Assembly (NCBI GenBank): GCA_030490835.1
Contig: CM059971.1
Span: 43,758,012-43,822,011, forward strand
DNA: 64,000 nt
Direction of reading: 5' to 3'
From: Annona cherimola
Lineage: Eukaryota; Streptophyta; Magnoliopsida; Magnoliales; Annonaceae
The notes under the pieces were generated by a model. The model did not search any database and was not told where the DNA came from. It saw nothing but the letters and a program-made list of their open reading frames with translations. Position numbers and translations under genes: made by a program. This document shows, in pieces, positions 45,744 to 59,049 of this stretch (the stretch's first letter is position 1; each line of letters starts with the position of its first letter).

Positions 45744-47470
45744 GTAAGCAAGCGAACTTCTAAAATATGGATTTCCTCTTATATGTTGAAACGATGTAAG
45801 ATGTTTATGTCGATACTTTTATGAATTTCTTACGAATGGGCAAGCACAAGTTTTGAAAAAGATGACTTTAATGAAAAGCCATAAGTTTTGGAAAAAGGAT
45901 GACTTTAATGAAAATCCTCAAGGTTTGCTTCATGGGAAGCAAACAACACTTTTTAAAATAATTATTTTATCACAAGTGTTGCAAGGATTACGAATGATTT
46001 ATGTTGATGATTTTAAGAATTTGCTTACAAATAAGCAAGTTCTTTATGATGCTATTTTCAAACGAGTTTTATAAAGGAAAAGGGATTTTAGACCCTTTTT
46101 CACAAAGAAATACTCACAAACGAGTTTGAGTTTACTCCTACGAGATTTTATGAAAATCAAGTATGTTTATGAAAGAAAAAAAAGATTTAAATTATGGAAA
46201 AAGATTAGTTTCCATGCTAGGACACTTAAACATAAACAATGATTTGGACATAGTCCATATATTTGAAATGGTGTTAGAAAAGTTTTGATTTCCTTAAAGA
46301 GGAAAATATTTTGAAAATACTTCGAAACTGTTTACATGGATGTTTTAAAAGGGATTTAAGGATGGCCAACTCGATAAGTTGATTTCATAAAAGGATTTGA
46401 TTTCGGGTGATAAAATGGCATACAAAAGGCTATGCAAGCCCCTCTTTATGTAAAAATGGAAAGATGGATATGTAGACTAGGATATGATATCAGGGTGGTT
46501 AAGAAGGGGAGGAAGCAATTGCATAACCTTTGTGGGCAAAAGGCCCCAAAATGGAAAACAAGATAGTGATAGCGAAACACACTGTTTATTCTTGAAAACT
46601 CAAAAGCTTTGAGGTTTCTTTATCATGATGATTTTAAGATTTATTTCAAGAACCATTTTTAGAACAAATTGTTTTCTCAAACATCTCAAATGCTTATCAA
46701 AATATTTTATTTAAAACTCTTCTAAAAGTATTTAAGGAAGGTCATCCTAAAACTAGATTTCAAATGATAATTTGTTTAAAGTAGGTGGTGCGCTTACTTT
46801 ACAAGTTGTGGCACCCCCAACCTGAGCGTCACATCCTGAGCCTTACCTCGGGATCGGTATTGACTGGTAAACGTGATCAGGATTGTTGCCCTATCACACG
46901 GCGGGTTTTTAACGGATAATTATCCATTTTAAATATGGTTTCATAGAAGTTTATTTCCTCATAATTATATCTCAAGTAATAACTAAGTCATTTCCATCCA
47001 TTCAACACACAATGATGCCTGTAAATCAGAAACATTTCAACATTTTCCTAAATCAAATGTCACTGCATATTATAATCATAGTTGTCCATATGAAAACAAT
47101 AACTTAGTTACATCCATTCAGCATAAGTACTATTACATCATCATGACTGCAAAAGTTTTTCTCTTGCTTAAGTGATATTTTATTTGTTCCTCTGCTGAGT
47201 CTCTTCATTCACCTGTCTATGGGTTTGGAAAACAAAAACATGAGTTGAACACTCAATAAGCAAGCATTATATATTTCCAAGCAAATCATTTTAAAGGAAA
47301 TCTTTTTCAACAAAAAGGTTTCTCTCCATTTAGTAGAGACACTTATCAAGTGATCAGCTACCTGCGGAGCAGAAATATTTTATTTAAAATCATCAGGAAA
47401 AGCAACCTTATACCCCCTCAGGGATATACAATGACCCAATAATGAATGAATTCATGATCCCTTAGGATGG

Positions 47471-47590
47471 AGGCTAGCTAGGCGACCATCCGTCTTCATC
47501 TCCTTTCACACAAGGAGACGCCGCTGGTCCTTGGCCTATTTTAGCAACTCAGTAACACCAAAGGGGGACAAACGTTCCGCTTATTGCTTT
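47471..47590 (-). other. GC-rich conserved LTR module (element E)
   Basis: On the + strand it reads GGCTAGCTAGGCGACCATCC, then GGAGACGCCGCTGG, TTGGCCTATTTTAGCAACTC and GGGGGACA. The block order matches 18470-18592 and the complement of 63590-63702. Confidence 0.65.
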
Positions 47591-47869
47591 AAGGTGAACC
47601 TTATGCATTGTGCACATGAATTTATCCATGACATGATAGCATGAAGTTTCACATAATATATCACAGGACAACAGTTTTCATTTATCATAAAACAGTTATA
47701 TAAATCAATTTAAAATACCTAGTGAACTAAGAAATGACCATCCTTAAAGATTTAGAAATGAATTTCAAATAAAATTTGTTAAATCAAGAAAAGCAGTAAA
47801 ACATATTTTACAATTATTTCAAAGAAATTTTAATAAATAGAAATTCATTTAGAAAAGTTGCTTGCTTAC

Positions 47870-47914
47870 CTTGTTCGTGAGAGCTTCCCGGATCAACCTT
47901 TTTCTTTCCTTTGC
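47870..47914 (-). other. Exon-like 45-nt block in the LTR of E with splice consensus
   Basis: On the minus strand TTCTGTCATAG precedes it, and CAAG|GTAAGCAAG follows. Starts GCAAAGGAAAGAAAAAGG. Confidence 0.55.
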
Positions 47915-50795
47915 CTATGACAGAATAACATAAATTCTATATAAATTCTATTTGCTTGCATTTATTTAGTTTTCCAACCCATTTCCATATATATATTCAC
48001 AACCCATTTAGTTTCCAAGTCGGGTGTGCGTACTTTATACTTACGTTTCTCAATTATTCATTATGCCACATATTTAATTCCCAAAATTTTAATCTCAAAA
48101 TTTGAGATTATTAATTCAGCAATGCATTCCACTTTTTCCATCATATTTCAACATATTTTTGCATTCTAATATTTTACATAATGCATTTATCATCTTATCA
48201 TGTGCTTTGCTTCACATAGGTGCGCCTAACCGCGTCTAATTGATACTTTTCTTAAACTTTTTCAAACCAAAAAATTGTCCACTAATTCAGAAGGTTTATT
48301 AAATTCATTTAACACCTAATTAATTCATTTTTATGAATTTTTAATTCACAATTCTCGAAATTACAAAAACAGCCACTTTGACATCCAATTTCCACACTTT
48401 ATACGTCTCTTTTGATACTCTAACATAAACAGATTTTTATCTGTTTAATTCCAGAAATTTATCCAAACTTTCCTACCCTAAATCCAATACATTTTCACAT
48501 ATTTAAAATCCATATATAAATTATTTTCAAAACAGCAACATTTTCCACATGTATAGGGTACCCGTTTACACCATTTGGACGTCCACATTTCACTTCGGTT
48601 AAAATCCGAATTTAGGCAGTTTATGTGATGCCTTTATTCACGTACGAAGTGTCCTATATCTAGGGTATTTTACCCTATATTTCATCCATAATTTATTTAA
48701 ATCATTTCCTTTATCATTTTCATCATTTAGAAGTGAATTTCGGGTCTTAGACGATACCGTAACTAGCTTACCTTCTATACTTCACAACACATGCTAAATT
48801 TCAGAGATAATCAACACTAAGTCAGAAATTTTCATGTGATTACATTCACTAATTCAAACAGCAACTTAAAACACAATTTCAGCATGATTAAGCTAGAGTA
48901 AAAGCTTATACATCACACCAAACACTCTCTATTCACACCTAACTCTTCATTGTACTTATTGCAAATAAATTTCCATTAAATTCTCTAATTAAAAGCATCC
49001 AAACTCTTCATTAAAATTTTCATCATAAAACATATTCGTAGCTCATAAATTAAATTAGAAAAACTGGATTAGAATCACTTAAACTCATATCATCTACTTA
49101 CTTGTATTGAGTGCTACTTCACTCTCTCTTCTCAAGCAAGCTTCTTCACTTTAATTCTTCTTTTTGTTCTCCTTTTTCTTCACTTGCTTTGGGGTATGAA
49201 AATGATGAAAAGGGGGGACGTGGGGTGCTCCTGGAATGGAGCTCAAAATGCAGGTTTTTTTTCTAAGTAGTCACATATGCTTGGACGTCCCCTTGCCTTT
49301 AAGCAACTAACTGGAAATGTCCAGCAAATGGGCCCCACATGCCGCATCATCCTTGCAAATTCCAATGCATTCCTATCCCCTTAGCTGACATGACAGCTGG
49401 TGAGCCATTAAAATTATTTTTTTCTTATTTCTAAATCCACTAATTATCCATTGCATTAAATTATCACTAAGCTGTCCACCTGTTGCACGTCCACCATCAG
49501 CTGCAATTTTGCAATTTTTCAAAAAATTTTTGCAACTAATAAATGCACATTTACATCCCCTATTACCTAAGCTAATTATCCAAGAATTTCGTAATTTTTT
49601 AAAAATATAAAAATTCATTTTTCTAGCCACTTGATCGGTCAAAGTTTGCTGCACCAATTTTTGTTGCCAGCACACGATCCACTTTTACAGCTTCTTATCT
49701 TATCATAATAATTTTTTTTACAGCTTTAATTAATCACTCATTTAATTATCTGATAGTATAGGGTATTTAGGGTCAATTTAGGTCAATAAAAAAATCATAA
49801 AGTAGGCCTTGAGCTGCCAAAACCGTCCATATCAACCTGGATACATGTTGCTGTCCACTTTTTCATTTTCCATTCAACAGTCTAGATCAGCTCCTAATAA
49901 ATCCGAATTTCAATTTTATTTAATGCCAAATTATCCACATTAACTCCTTGTTGACTTTGGGTATATATTTTATTATTAAAAAATTCCAAAAATCCAGCTA
50001 CAAGGCTGTTTGGACGTCCATAATCTGCCAGTTATTCCATTTTCCATTTGACCCATTAATTATGTATTTAATTAAGAGATAATTGCCGGGATTTTCTCAC
50101 TTTTAATAATTTACATAATACCCTACAAATTACCCTCTTTCGACACCTCAAATTTGTCTTCTTTCATTTATATATTTTATATAATTTCATTATAAATGCT
50201 ATTTACTTTATGATGTGGAAAGTCAAATCTCTCATCCTAATTTTGTGATAGCTTAATCCCTTAGTCATTTTCATGATCAAATCCATCCAAAATCTTGATT
50301 TCATAATTTTAGCCGTTCATTTCAAATTTCATCTTAATCCGATCTTTCTAGCCCAAGTTATGATCATTTTAAGCTTTGAACGATGATGATCAATTTTCAT
50401 CAAAATTTTCATAATCTAATTTTTCCATGAGATTAAGCATAAAATTATATGCTTCATCCTCAAATTTCACCTTAATCCGACTTAAGGTCTCCAAGTTATG
50501 AATTTTTCAATATTATCTCAACTTGGTTCTATAATTAACCTCCTAATCTTCATTAATCACTTATGAGATTTAATTAGACTTTTAATAACATGCTAATATT
50601 TATCCATCTTTAATATAATATTTCAATCATACTAAACCACGTTATTTTCACTTAGTAAATTTAAACAATCATTCACACAAATGACCTAACTGCAAAAAAT
50701 CTTAAAAATTGCAAATACTGCAAATATGAACACATCATTCTTACATAGTTTATTCAATATCATTTCATGACTTCTATACAAACTAGGGTTTCACA

Positions 50796-50809
50796 ATCCT
50801 CCCCCCGTT
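50796..50809 (-). other. Polypurine tract of chromovirus E
   Basis: Minus strand AACGGGGGGAGGAT immediately before the LTR start TGTGAAACCC. Confidence 0.85.
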
Positions 50810-50834
50810 ATAATAGGTATCGTCTTGAAACCGT

Positions 50835-53800
50835 TTATTCTTTAAATAACTGGGGGTATTTCCTTTCTACTTTCTCCCTTAATTCCCATGTAGCTTTGAC
50901 TTCGGATTATCGATTCCACTGAATCTTTACATATTCTATTTCTCTATTCCGAAGCTTCTGTATCTTATAATCCAAGATTCTAATAGGTCTTTCCTCATAA
51001 TTCAAGTGATCTTGGATCGGTAGATTTTCTGCTACCAGTACATGGGTCGGATCTGCTACATATTTCCTAAGCATGGAAATATGAAAAACATTGTGTACTA
51101 AGGCAAGTGCCAGAGGTAAAGCAATCCTATAAGCTAACTTTCCAATTTTCTCCAACACTTCAAATGGTCCAATATACCTGGGATTCAGCTTACCCCTTTT
51201 TCCAAATCTCGTAACTCCCTTGAATGGCGTGACTTTGATGAATACATGTTCGCCAACTTGGATATTTAGATCTTTTCTTTTACAATCTGTATAACTCTTC
51301 TGCCGACTCTGGGCGGTGAGTATACACTGGCGAATAATTTGTACTTTGCCTGCCATTTTCTGAGACAAATCTGGGGCTAGCTTCTTTTCTTCAACTTTAT
51401 CCCAGTTCAACGGCATTCGACATCGACGTCCATACAATGCCTCGAATGGAGCCATTTGAATACTAGCCTGGTAGCTATTATTATATGTAAATTTAGCTAT
51501 AGATACATATTCATCCCACAAACCACCAAATTCTAAAGTGCACATACGAAGCATATCCTCGATGATCTGATTAAATCGCTTTGTCTGTCCATCTGTCTGG
51601 GGATGAAATGTGGTACTAAACTTGAGTTGGGTGCTTAGGGTTTCGTGCAAACTTTTCCAGAACTGAGATGTGAATGTTGTGTCTCGATCGGAAATTATTG
51701 ATTTAGGCACTCCATGTAGTCGTACTATCTCCTTATAGTAGACTTTGGCTAACCTCTCTGCTGTGTATATTCTTTTTATGAGTATGAAATGAGCAACTTT
51801 AGATAATCGATCAACGATTACCTATATAGAATCATTCCCAAGCCGAGTCTTAGGTAATCCTTCAATGAAATCCATAGTAATATCATCTCATTTCCACTCG
51901 GGAACTTCCAGAGATTGTAATTTTTCAGATACCTTTTGATGATCAGCTTTCACTCTTTGGCAAGTTAGGCACTTGGCTACATATTTAGCGATCTCTCTTT
52001 TCATATTATTCCACCAATATGCTTTCTTGATATCCTGATACATCTTAGTGCCTCCTAGATGAATGGAAAAGGGTGAAAAATGTGCTTCCTTAAGAATTTG
52101 CTCCTTCAACTCAGTTGTGCTAGGTATGCATAAACGACCTTTGTATCGATACATACCTTGCTCATCCACAGAAAATTCTATTAATCCTTTTCTCCTCATT
52201 TTCTCCACATGGGCATGTAGATCTGCATCTTTTTGCTGTGCAGTTTTAATTTGATCAAACAACGATGACTGTATGTACATTTATGATAACCTTATTTAAA
52301 CTCCAGGGGGACATAAAATCAATTCTAACTGTCTTATTTCCTAAAGAAACCCTTCCTGTTTTGTGATAAGATGCGCCATGCTGACATTTTTGCTCAATGC
52401 ATCGGCTACTACATTTGCCTTACCTGGATGATATAGTATCTCCAAGTCATAATCTTTTAATAGGTCAAGTTATCTCTTTCGTCTCATGTTCAATTCCTTT
52501 TGTGTGAAGATATATTTAAGGCTTTTATGATTTGTATAAATTTCACACCTAGTACCATACAGGTAGTGTCTCCATATTTTTAAGGCAAACACCACTACTG
52601 CTAATTCCAAATCATGAGTGGGGTAATTAATCTCATTGGGCTTTAACTGTTGTGACGCATAAGCTATCACCTTACCTCTCTGCATTAATACACAACCCAA
52701 ACCTTTTCTTGAAGCATCACTATATACCACAAAATCATCATTTCCTTCAGGTAGGGTTAGAATAGGTGCTTCCACTAACTGTTGCTTTAATTCCTGGAAA
52801 CTGCGTTCACATTCCTCAGACCATACATATCTAATTCCTTTGCGAGTCAATTTTGTTAATGGAGCCGATAATTGAGAAAATCCTTCAACAAATCTTTTGT
52901 AATATCCTGCTAAGCCAAGAAAACTTTGAATTTCTGTAATGGTCGTTGGCCTTTGCCATTTCAAAATTGCCTCAATCTTTTGAGGATCAACTTGAATTCC
53001 TTGTTCTGTTATTATGTGACCCAGAAATCCTACTTATTTCAGCCAAAATTCACACTTCTTTAACTTAGCATACAATTTCTCTCTTCTCAATCTTTCCAAT
53101 ACCTTACGCAAATGAAATCATGTTCTTTCTCGGTCTTTGAGTAAATCAAAACATCATTAATAAATACTACCACAAATTGATCAAGATAGTCCCGAAATAC
53201 CCTATTCATCATATCCATGAATACAGCAGGGGCATTAGTGAGCCCAAAAAGCATCACTAAAAATTCATAATGTCCATACCTAGTTCGAAAAGCTGTTTTA
53301 TGAATATCGGTCGGACATATTCTTAACTGATGATACCCTGACTGTAAATCAATCTTAGAAAATGTGGCAGCTCCTTGTAATTGATCAAACAAATCATCAA
53401 TTCTGGGCAATGGGTATTTATTTTTCACTGTGACCTTATTTAATTCTCGATAATCAATGCATAATCTTAAACTTTCATCTTTCTTTCTCATAAATAATAT
53501 CGGAGCTCCCCAGGGTGATACACTAGGTCTGATAAAACCTTTATCTAACAGCTCCTGTATTTGAGTTCTCAGCTCATTCATTTCAGCCGGTGCCATTCTA
53601 TATGGAGCCTTTGAGATTGGAGCTATACCTGGTATGATATCAATAGTCATATCCATTTCCCTTTGCGGAGGTAACATGGTCAATTCCTTTGGAAAGACAT
53701 CAGGAAATTCCTTAACCACTGAAATTTAATTTATTTCTATCTCCATGCCTTTCTCCACATTAACTGATACTAGATAAGCTTGTCACCTTTGACGAATCAT

Positions 53801-54184
53801 TTTAACCGCTTTCATGAATGATATTAATATTGTAACATTTTCAAGTGGTCTCAGCTTCCCAATGGCGATCTCTTTTTTTGGAGCTTTTTCCAACTGAACT
53901 TTCTTATTTTTACAATCAATCGTAACTCCCCACTGAAACAACCAATCCATCCCCAACATTACATCAAATTCTGTCATAGGTAATAGGATCAAATTGGCTT
54001 CTAAAATCAATGATCCTATCCTAATTGGGCATGCTCTGCCTACTTGGCTAACACTGGCTAACCGATATACAGGGGACTCTACATGAATTATCTCATTGGT
54101 TTCCTCTACCGGTAGTGCATGGGTGGCCACAAATTGACATGCTATGAATGAGTGACTAGTACCAGAATCAAACAAAGCAGCTGC
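50835..54184 (-). pseudogene. pol: Chromovirus E pol (protease, RT, RNase H, integrase, chromodomain), many breaks
   Basis: Protease LFDSGTSHSFIA near 54170. RT from about 53720: [63 protein letters not shown]; the catalytic box reads FINDVLIYS where FIDD is normal, so one catalytic Asp is lost. A frameshift follows near 53090. RNase H (52470-52960): [13 protein letters not shown], and YTNHKSLKY in place of YTDHKSLKY. Integrase: H...H and CLTC zinc part (about 51950-52100), MDFIEGLP, ISDRDTTF, FHPQTDGQTKRFNQIIED. The C-terminus has PIRILD, LRNREI and ATWE, the chromodomain pattern of Tekay elements. Stops interrupt it at least at about 53783, 53720, 52470, 51888 and 50907; the frame ends at 50835. 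Confidence 0.9.
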
Positions 54185-55605
54185 CTAATTTTCTAAAATG
54201 TAAACCATACCTGTGACCACCTTCTCTTCTTGTTCCTGTGATTCAGTCTGAGTCAAAGCATGCGCATGTACCAGATTCGCAGTAGTTCCCTGCCTATTCG
54301 CTGTTCCCGGTATCCTGAGTTGTGCAGGTCTTCCACGACCTTGGGATGTTTGTGCTTTATTCAGACAATTCGGAGCGATATGTCCTGTTTGATCACAAAT
54401 ATAACATTTAATGACCTTTGCTTCACCCGCTCTGCATTCCTTGGCTATATGGCCTGCTTGCCCGCATTTATAGCACCGATTTGATCCTTTTAGGCATTCG
54501 CCTGAATGTCGCCTTTGACATTTTCTACAGAAAGGCAGGAGCTTCTTCTTTGGAGCTCCTTTTCCTCTCTTTACATTTTCTTTCTTACCCCTTTCTCTTC
54601 CTGATTCAGTTTCCTTTTTTCCAAAACCAAACATTTTTTATCCAAACCTTAATTCCTGTGTTCTTAATGTCTCAATTTCTAATGCTCTTGCCCTTTCAAG
54701 ACATGAAACATAATCTTTATTTAATAAAGGAACAAGGCTTTCTCTGAGATATGACCTCAGTCCTTGTTGGAATCTCTGTGCCTTATTGCTTGGCTCATTA
54801 GCAATCCAGGGCACATATCGAACTAAGGCATTAAACTTAGTTGCATATTCAGTAACAGACATTCTTCCCTGATAAAGCCTTTCAAATTCTATCACTTTTT
54901 GACTTTGTAAACCAACAGGAAGATATTCCTTATTAAACTCCTCAACAAATGTTGGCCATGATACCTCTTCTGGTTGTGGCATCGTGACCAACATCGTTTC
55001 CCACAATTCATGCGCATCCTTGATCAATAAATGAGTGGCACACAAAACCTTCTGCCGATCATTACACGGAGAGATTCTAAATAAATTCTTAATCTATGTT
55101 ATCCATTGTTCAGCCTGTAATGGATCGGGTTCTCCTGCAAATTTTGGGGGCTCTGAGCCAAGAATGCATTAATTGTCTTTCTATCCACTTCCATTAACTG
55201 ATTTTCATCTGCTGTGAATGCTGTCATGGGGGTTGGGCCAGCCGTTGGAATGGCTCTATCTCTTTCGGTACTGCCTAACTGGGCCTGCTGTGTTCTTTCT
55301 CACAACCCTTGAATAATATCTGTTGTCTGCGCTGCCCAATCATGAGTAGCCTGCTGCATTGCCTCTTTAACTGCCGCCGCTACCCTTTCTTCTATAAGTC
55401 GTGCCTGCCTTACCTCACTTCCTTCTTCTACATTTTGTTCTGGACCTACACTTTCTTGTCTTTGTCGCGTTCTTGAACTTTCACTGTTGGATTCAAATTC
55501 TGCCCTTTTTGGCCTACTAGTTTCTCCAACCTCATGTTGGCTGGGGATCTCCTGAACAACTTCTTTTCCTTTATTTGTTCTCCTTCCTGATCTTGTTTCT
55601 ACCAT
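54185..55605 (-). pseudogene. gag: Chromovirus E gag, frameshifted and stop-containing
   Basis: Start chosen at ATG 55603-55605 (MVETRSGRRT), the usual Tekay Gag beginning, not at the earlier in-frame ATG. The N-terminal part is charged and disordered. A frameshift lies between 55300 and 55050. The capsid-like retrotransposon gag domain follows (LWETM, WPTFVEEFNKEYLP, RMSVTEYATKFNALVRY). There is an in-frame stop near 54638. Then a basic region and three zinc knuckles: CRKCQRRHSGEC, CYKCGQAGHIAKEC and CYICDQTGHIAPNC. The frame stops at 54185, just before the protease. Confidence 0.85.
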
Positions 55606-55941
55606 GATGCTTTTCTGAATATATAAAGGTATATAATCTTTCATTTATAATTAGGGTTAGATCATCATACCTATATTATCAGCATAGAATTAAAAATCAA
55701 TTTGCACATTCATCATCACAAGCATTCATAACCATCCATATTCACAATATTTCATATTATTCACATTAACAAACATATATTATTATACATTCCATAACCC
55801 TTAGTTCCTAACATCACACATTATGTTACAATATCACACTCATATTTTACATACATCACACCATACATAAGTACAGCATCTCTTATCAAAGTCTCCTGAT
55901 TTCATAATTATACATATTAAAGTTCATAAAACAAAGAAAAC

Positions 55942-56715
55942 TCAACACCTACCCGCTCTCCTACCAAAGAAATGATAATGCTTATGCCTAGGTGATACCT
56001 CGGTAGGTTCCTCTGTAATAGAGCTAGTATCGGACCAAGCATGATTGTTTCCTCCTCCACCATTATTGTCACTGCTATCACTACTACTTTCACTTTCATT
56101 GCCATTTTCTTCTTCATCTACCATTGGTTCAAGATATCGTAATAGTGCAACCATTGAAAACAACCTTCCCGTACTTCTATCCATATGAATCATAACTTCA
56201 CCAGGACGAGGAGCAGATTCAGGAGGTTTTATGAATCCTCGGGCACGACCCTCCTCTATAAAAGGAACCATATCTTTTTCCCTCTGTCGGATGCTCTCCC
56301 AAGTCTTTCCATAACGGAATTAGAGATATCCACCTTCAAATTTATACCAAGGTCCCGAAGTAGGAGGTACAGGTGCTGGAGTACTATTCTAAAACCATTG
56401 CAGTTCCTGAGGAGATATAAAATCTGTGGGAGTACGAAAGGTTCCTAAAGATCCAGAATGATAAGCTGGTATACCCTGAGCTCTAGGAGCCCTGCTGCTA
56501 GACTCCACAATGTTTGGCCTCTGCTAGTATTTATTCTGCAGATAAGGTGGATGCTGTATAGGAGGAAAACCTGGAGGTGCTGATGAAAAAGGATCTGCAT
56601 CACATTGTGATTCTAACCACCTATTAACACTCTCTTCGATTTTTCATTTCTTTTCTTCTTCCATCTCCTTCTTTAACTCTTCTGAACTCATCACACGTTT
56701 TCCCTTATCGGCCAT
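55942..56715 (-). pseudogene. Leader ORF copy 1 (gag-proximal) of chromovirus E, 774 bp
   Basis: From ATG 56713-56715 (MADKGKRVMS) to a stop at 55942, exactly 774 bases, with several in-frame stops. Product outline: a short charged N-terminal helix (ELKKEMEEE), a Pro/aromatic-rich middle (PPGFPP, TPTDFISPQELQ, GPWYKFE, RYGKTWESIRQRE, PFIEEGRARGFI) and an acidic, Ser/Asn-rich tail (EEENGNESESSSDSSDNN) before WSDTSSITEEPTEVSPR. I know no family for it. It is paralogous to 56850-57623. Confidence 0.65.
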
Positions 56716-56849
56716 CTGTTCAAATATATAACTGCATTAGTTATATACTAAAAGCATCACATTGCAAATCATATTTATATACACATTCCATCATTACAAA
56801 GTGTCATTATTTCATAATTATACATATTCATAAAAACAAGAAAAATTCA

Positions 56850-57623
56850 TCATCTAACCGAGCCCCTCCTTAAATAGCGATAATGCCTACGCCTAAGCGA
56901 CATCTGGGTAGGTTCCTCAGTGATAGTGCTAGTATCTGACCAGGCCAGATTGTTTTCTTCTCCACCATCATTATTATCATTGTTACTGTCATCACTACTA
57001 TCACTTTCATTGCTTTCATATTCTTCGTCCTCGACTGGTTCAAGGTATCTTAAAGGTTCACCGAGTGCAACAAGATCACCCGTATTCTAGTCTACATGTA
57101 TCATAATCTCATCATAGCGAGGAGGAGCAGGTGAGTCTATGAACCCTCGAGCACGACCTTCTGCTATAAAGGGGGTCATCTCTTTCTCCCTCTGTTGTAT
57201 ACTTTCCCAACTCATCCCATATCGGAATTGAATGTACCCATGTTCAAACTTATACCATGGTCCTAGGTTAGGAGGTATAGGTGCTGGAGTATTATTCCAA
57301 AAACGTTGGAGATCCTGGGGATGTATATAATCTGTGGGAGTCTGAGGGGTCCCTAAAAACCCAGGGCGAGATGCCGAAAGAACTTCATCTCTAGGAGCCC
57401 GGCAGCTAAACTCCTCAACATTAAACCTCTGCTGATAGCTGCTCTGCAAATGGGGTGGAGGATACCTAGGGGGAAACCCTGGAGGAACTGGTGGAAAGGG
57501 TTATATGTCCTGCTGAGAGGCTAACCACCTATTCACATTTTCCTCCGCCTTTCGTTTCCTTTCTTCATCCATTTCTTTCTTCAATTCCTCAAAACTCATG
57601 ATTCGTTTCCCCTTATCAGCCAT
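56850..57623 (-). pseudogene. Leader ORF copy 2 (gag-distal) of chromovirus E, 774 bp
   Basis: Same length and layout as 55942-56715, 908 bases away, from ATG 57621-57623 (MADKGKRIMS). Shared landmarks: PPGFPP, TPTDYIHPQDLQRFWNN, GPWYKFEHGYIQFRYGMSW, PFIAEGRARGFI, an acidic Asn/Asp/Ser tail and WSDTSTITEEPTQMSLR. Stops occur at 57501-57503 and near 57084. Equal length with no frame-changing indel suggests both were coding until recently. Function unknown. Confidence 0.65.
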
Positions 57624-58504
57624 CTGTTCAAATATAACTGAATTAGCTATATAATAAAAATAGCACATTGCAAATTATTTTGCAATACATCATCATATAC
57701 CATGCATCACATCATGATGATAACCTATACAATCATCATATAATCATATATATCATATTCAATCTGTTGGTCCCGAGTGAATGACGATTACCCAAGAGGG
57801 GAGGAGTGAATTGGGTATTTAAAATTTTTCAACTTAAATTAGAAACTTGAAAATTTACCTCGAATTAATTTAATCCCCTTTGATGATTCAAATGGAAAGC
57901 AACAAGATAAAGAAAGCGGAAATAAAAATCAATGGACAAGATTTATAGTGGTTCGGGCAACTTTCCCTACTCCACTCTTCCAAGCTTACACTCCTTTGTG
58001 ACTTGGGTTCCACTATGTATTCCGCGAATACAACTAGAGCCTCCGCTCTCTTCTAGATTCCAGCTCTAGGGGGCCTATACAATACACAACACAAGTAGGT
58101 AACGAGTCCCAACTCCAGTCACAACGCTACTTTGCTATCACTTGGTTTAAAACACCTAAATCAAACCAAGTATCAAAAACCAATTAACAAATTGAAATGA
58201 AAGAAATCTACACTTTACAGATTTGTGTAGGCAAGTTTCAGCTCGAGGAAGAATTCAAAAGTGACGAATCGATTGGCGTTGAAGCAAACAGCAAGTTGAA
58301 GCTCGTTCTTCCTTCAAAACATGTATTGATCACTCAATTGTAGAAGAAAGTGGAATATAGAACTTGGTTGCTTCTCTTTCCTCTTTTTCTGCTCTGTCTT
58401 GTTAGTTTCCACGTTCACTTGAGTGTCTATATATAATGGGAGGAGAGATTTGAACGTTATAAAGTTGGTTGGTGCGTAATAAATGCACCAATGTTGAAAA
58501 ATTC

Positions 58505-58800
58505 AAACGTTGCGACCCAAGTCACAGGTGGAGTCGACTTCGGGTGCGACTTCGCCCAAGTCGTATGCTGGAGTCGACTTCAGGTGCGACTTCGGCTATG
58601 AGCAGACTATTCAAGTTCTTCCTCGGGTCGACTTGGTCTTGGACTTGACCTAAGTTGCAGGTGGAGTCGACTTCGGGTGTGACTTCGGATTCCTCCAACT
58701 TCCAAGTCTATCTTTCAGGTCGACTTGGTCTGGGACTTGACCCAAGTCGCTGCTGGAGTCAACTTTGTTTGCGACTTGACCTCCTTATCTTGCTAAGTGA
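58505..58800 (-). repeat. Hairpin-unit array in the LTR of copia C (promoter-proximal)
   Basis: Units with GTCGACTTCGGGTGCGACTT and AAGTCG complements, on the promoter-upstream side of the TATA-like site, as in A and B. Confidence 0.8.
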
Positions 58801-59049
58801 GCTTAAACTCTTTTGAAATGACTTTGGTCACTTTAATTTCTTCGAATTAAATATTCTTCCTTTGATTTATATCATTTGAAATTCTGTAGGAATAATTTAG
58901 CTTGAGATCTTCTGACTCCATGTCTTGAATTCTTGAATTCTTGACTCTTGGAATGCATGTAAACTATCCAAGTGTGTGCTCTTGATCCATCATAATGAAT
59001 TCATGCAACCTTGCTTGCTTTGGACTTGTTTTGATCATTATTTGTTCCA

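Larger units (their letters stand above)
29216..46806 (+). mobile_element. Tekay-like long LTR D, interrupted by nested elements
   Basis: Starts TGTGATACCCAGACCC, resembling the TGTGAAACCC start of E and F. Its sequence is 29216-29373, 31062-32729 and 45185-46806, about 3.45 kb in total, after which E is inserted. Shared features with the LTRs of E and F: a purine-rich leader after a TATATATA string (about 31950), a splice-donor-like GGGTGAGTATT at 32181, AAATGATTTTTAATAACTTT and TCCAGCAGAGTAAAAA blocks, and the mini-exon block at 45697-45743. Its right part and any internal region lie beyond E, outside the window. Confidence 0.7.
46807..50795 (-). repeat. 3' LTR of chromovirus E, 3989 bp
   Basis: On the minus strand TGTGAAACCC...GGGTGCCACA, directly after the polypurine tract. 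It contains a purine-rich leader ending in CAAGTAAGTAG (complement at about 49097-49106), the exon-like block at 47870-47914 and the GC-rich module at 47471-47590. Confidence 0.85.
46807..57774 (-). mobile_element. Tekay-type Ty3/gypsy chromovirus E, cut by element C and partly outside
   Basis: Minus-strand element: 3' LTR 46807-50795, polypurine tract, pol with integrase after RNase H and a chromodomain-like C-terminus, gag with three zinc knuckles, and two leader ORF copies. Its 5' LTR would lie beyond C and F, outside the window. It entered LTR D at 46806/46807. LTR length of about 4 kb and the pol C-terminus point to the Tekay/Del lineage. Confidence 0.9.
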
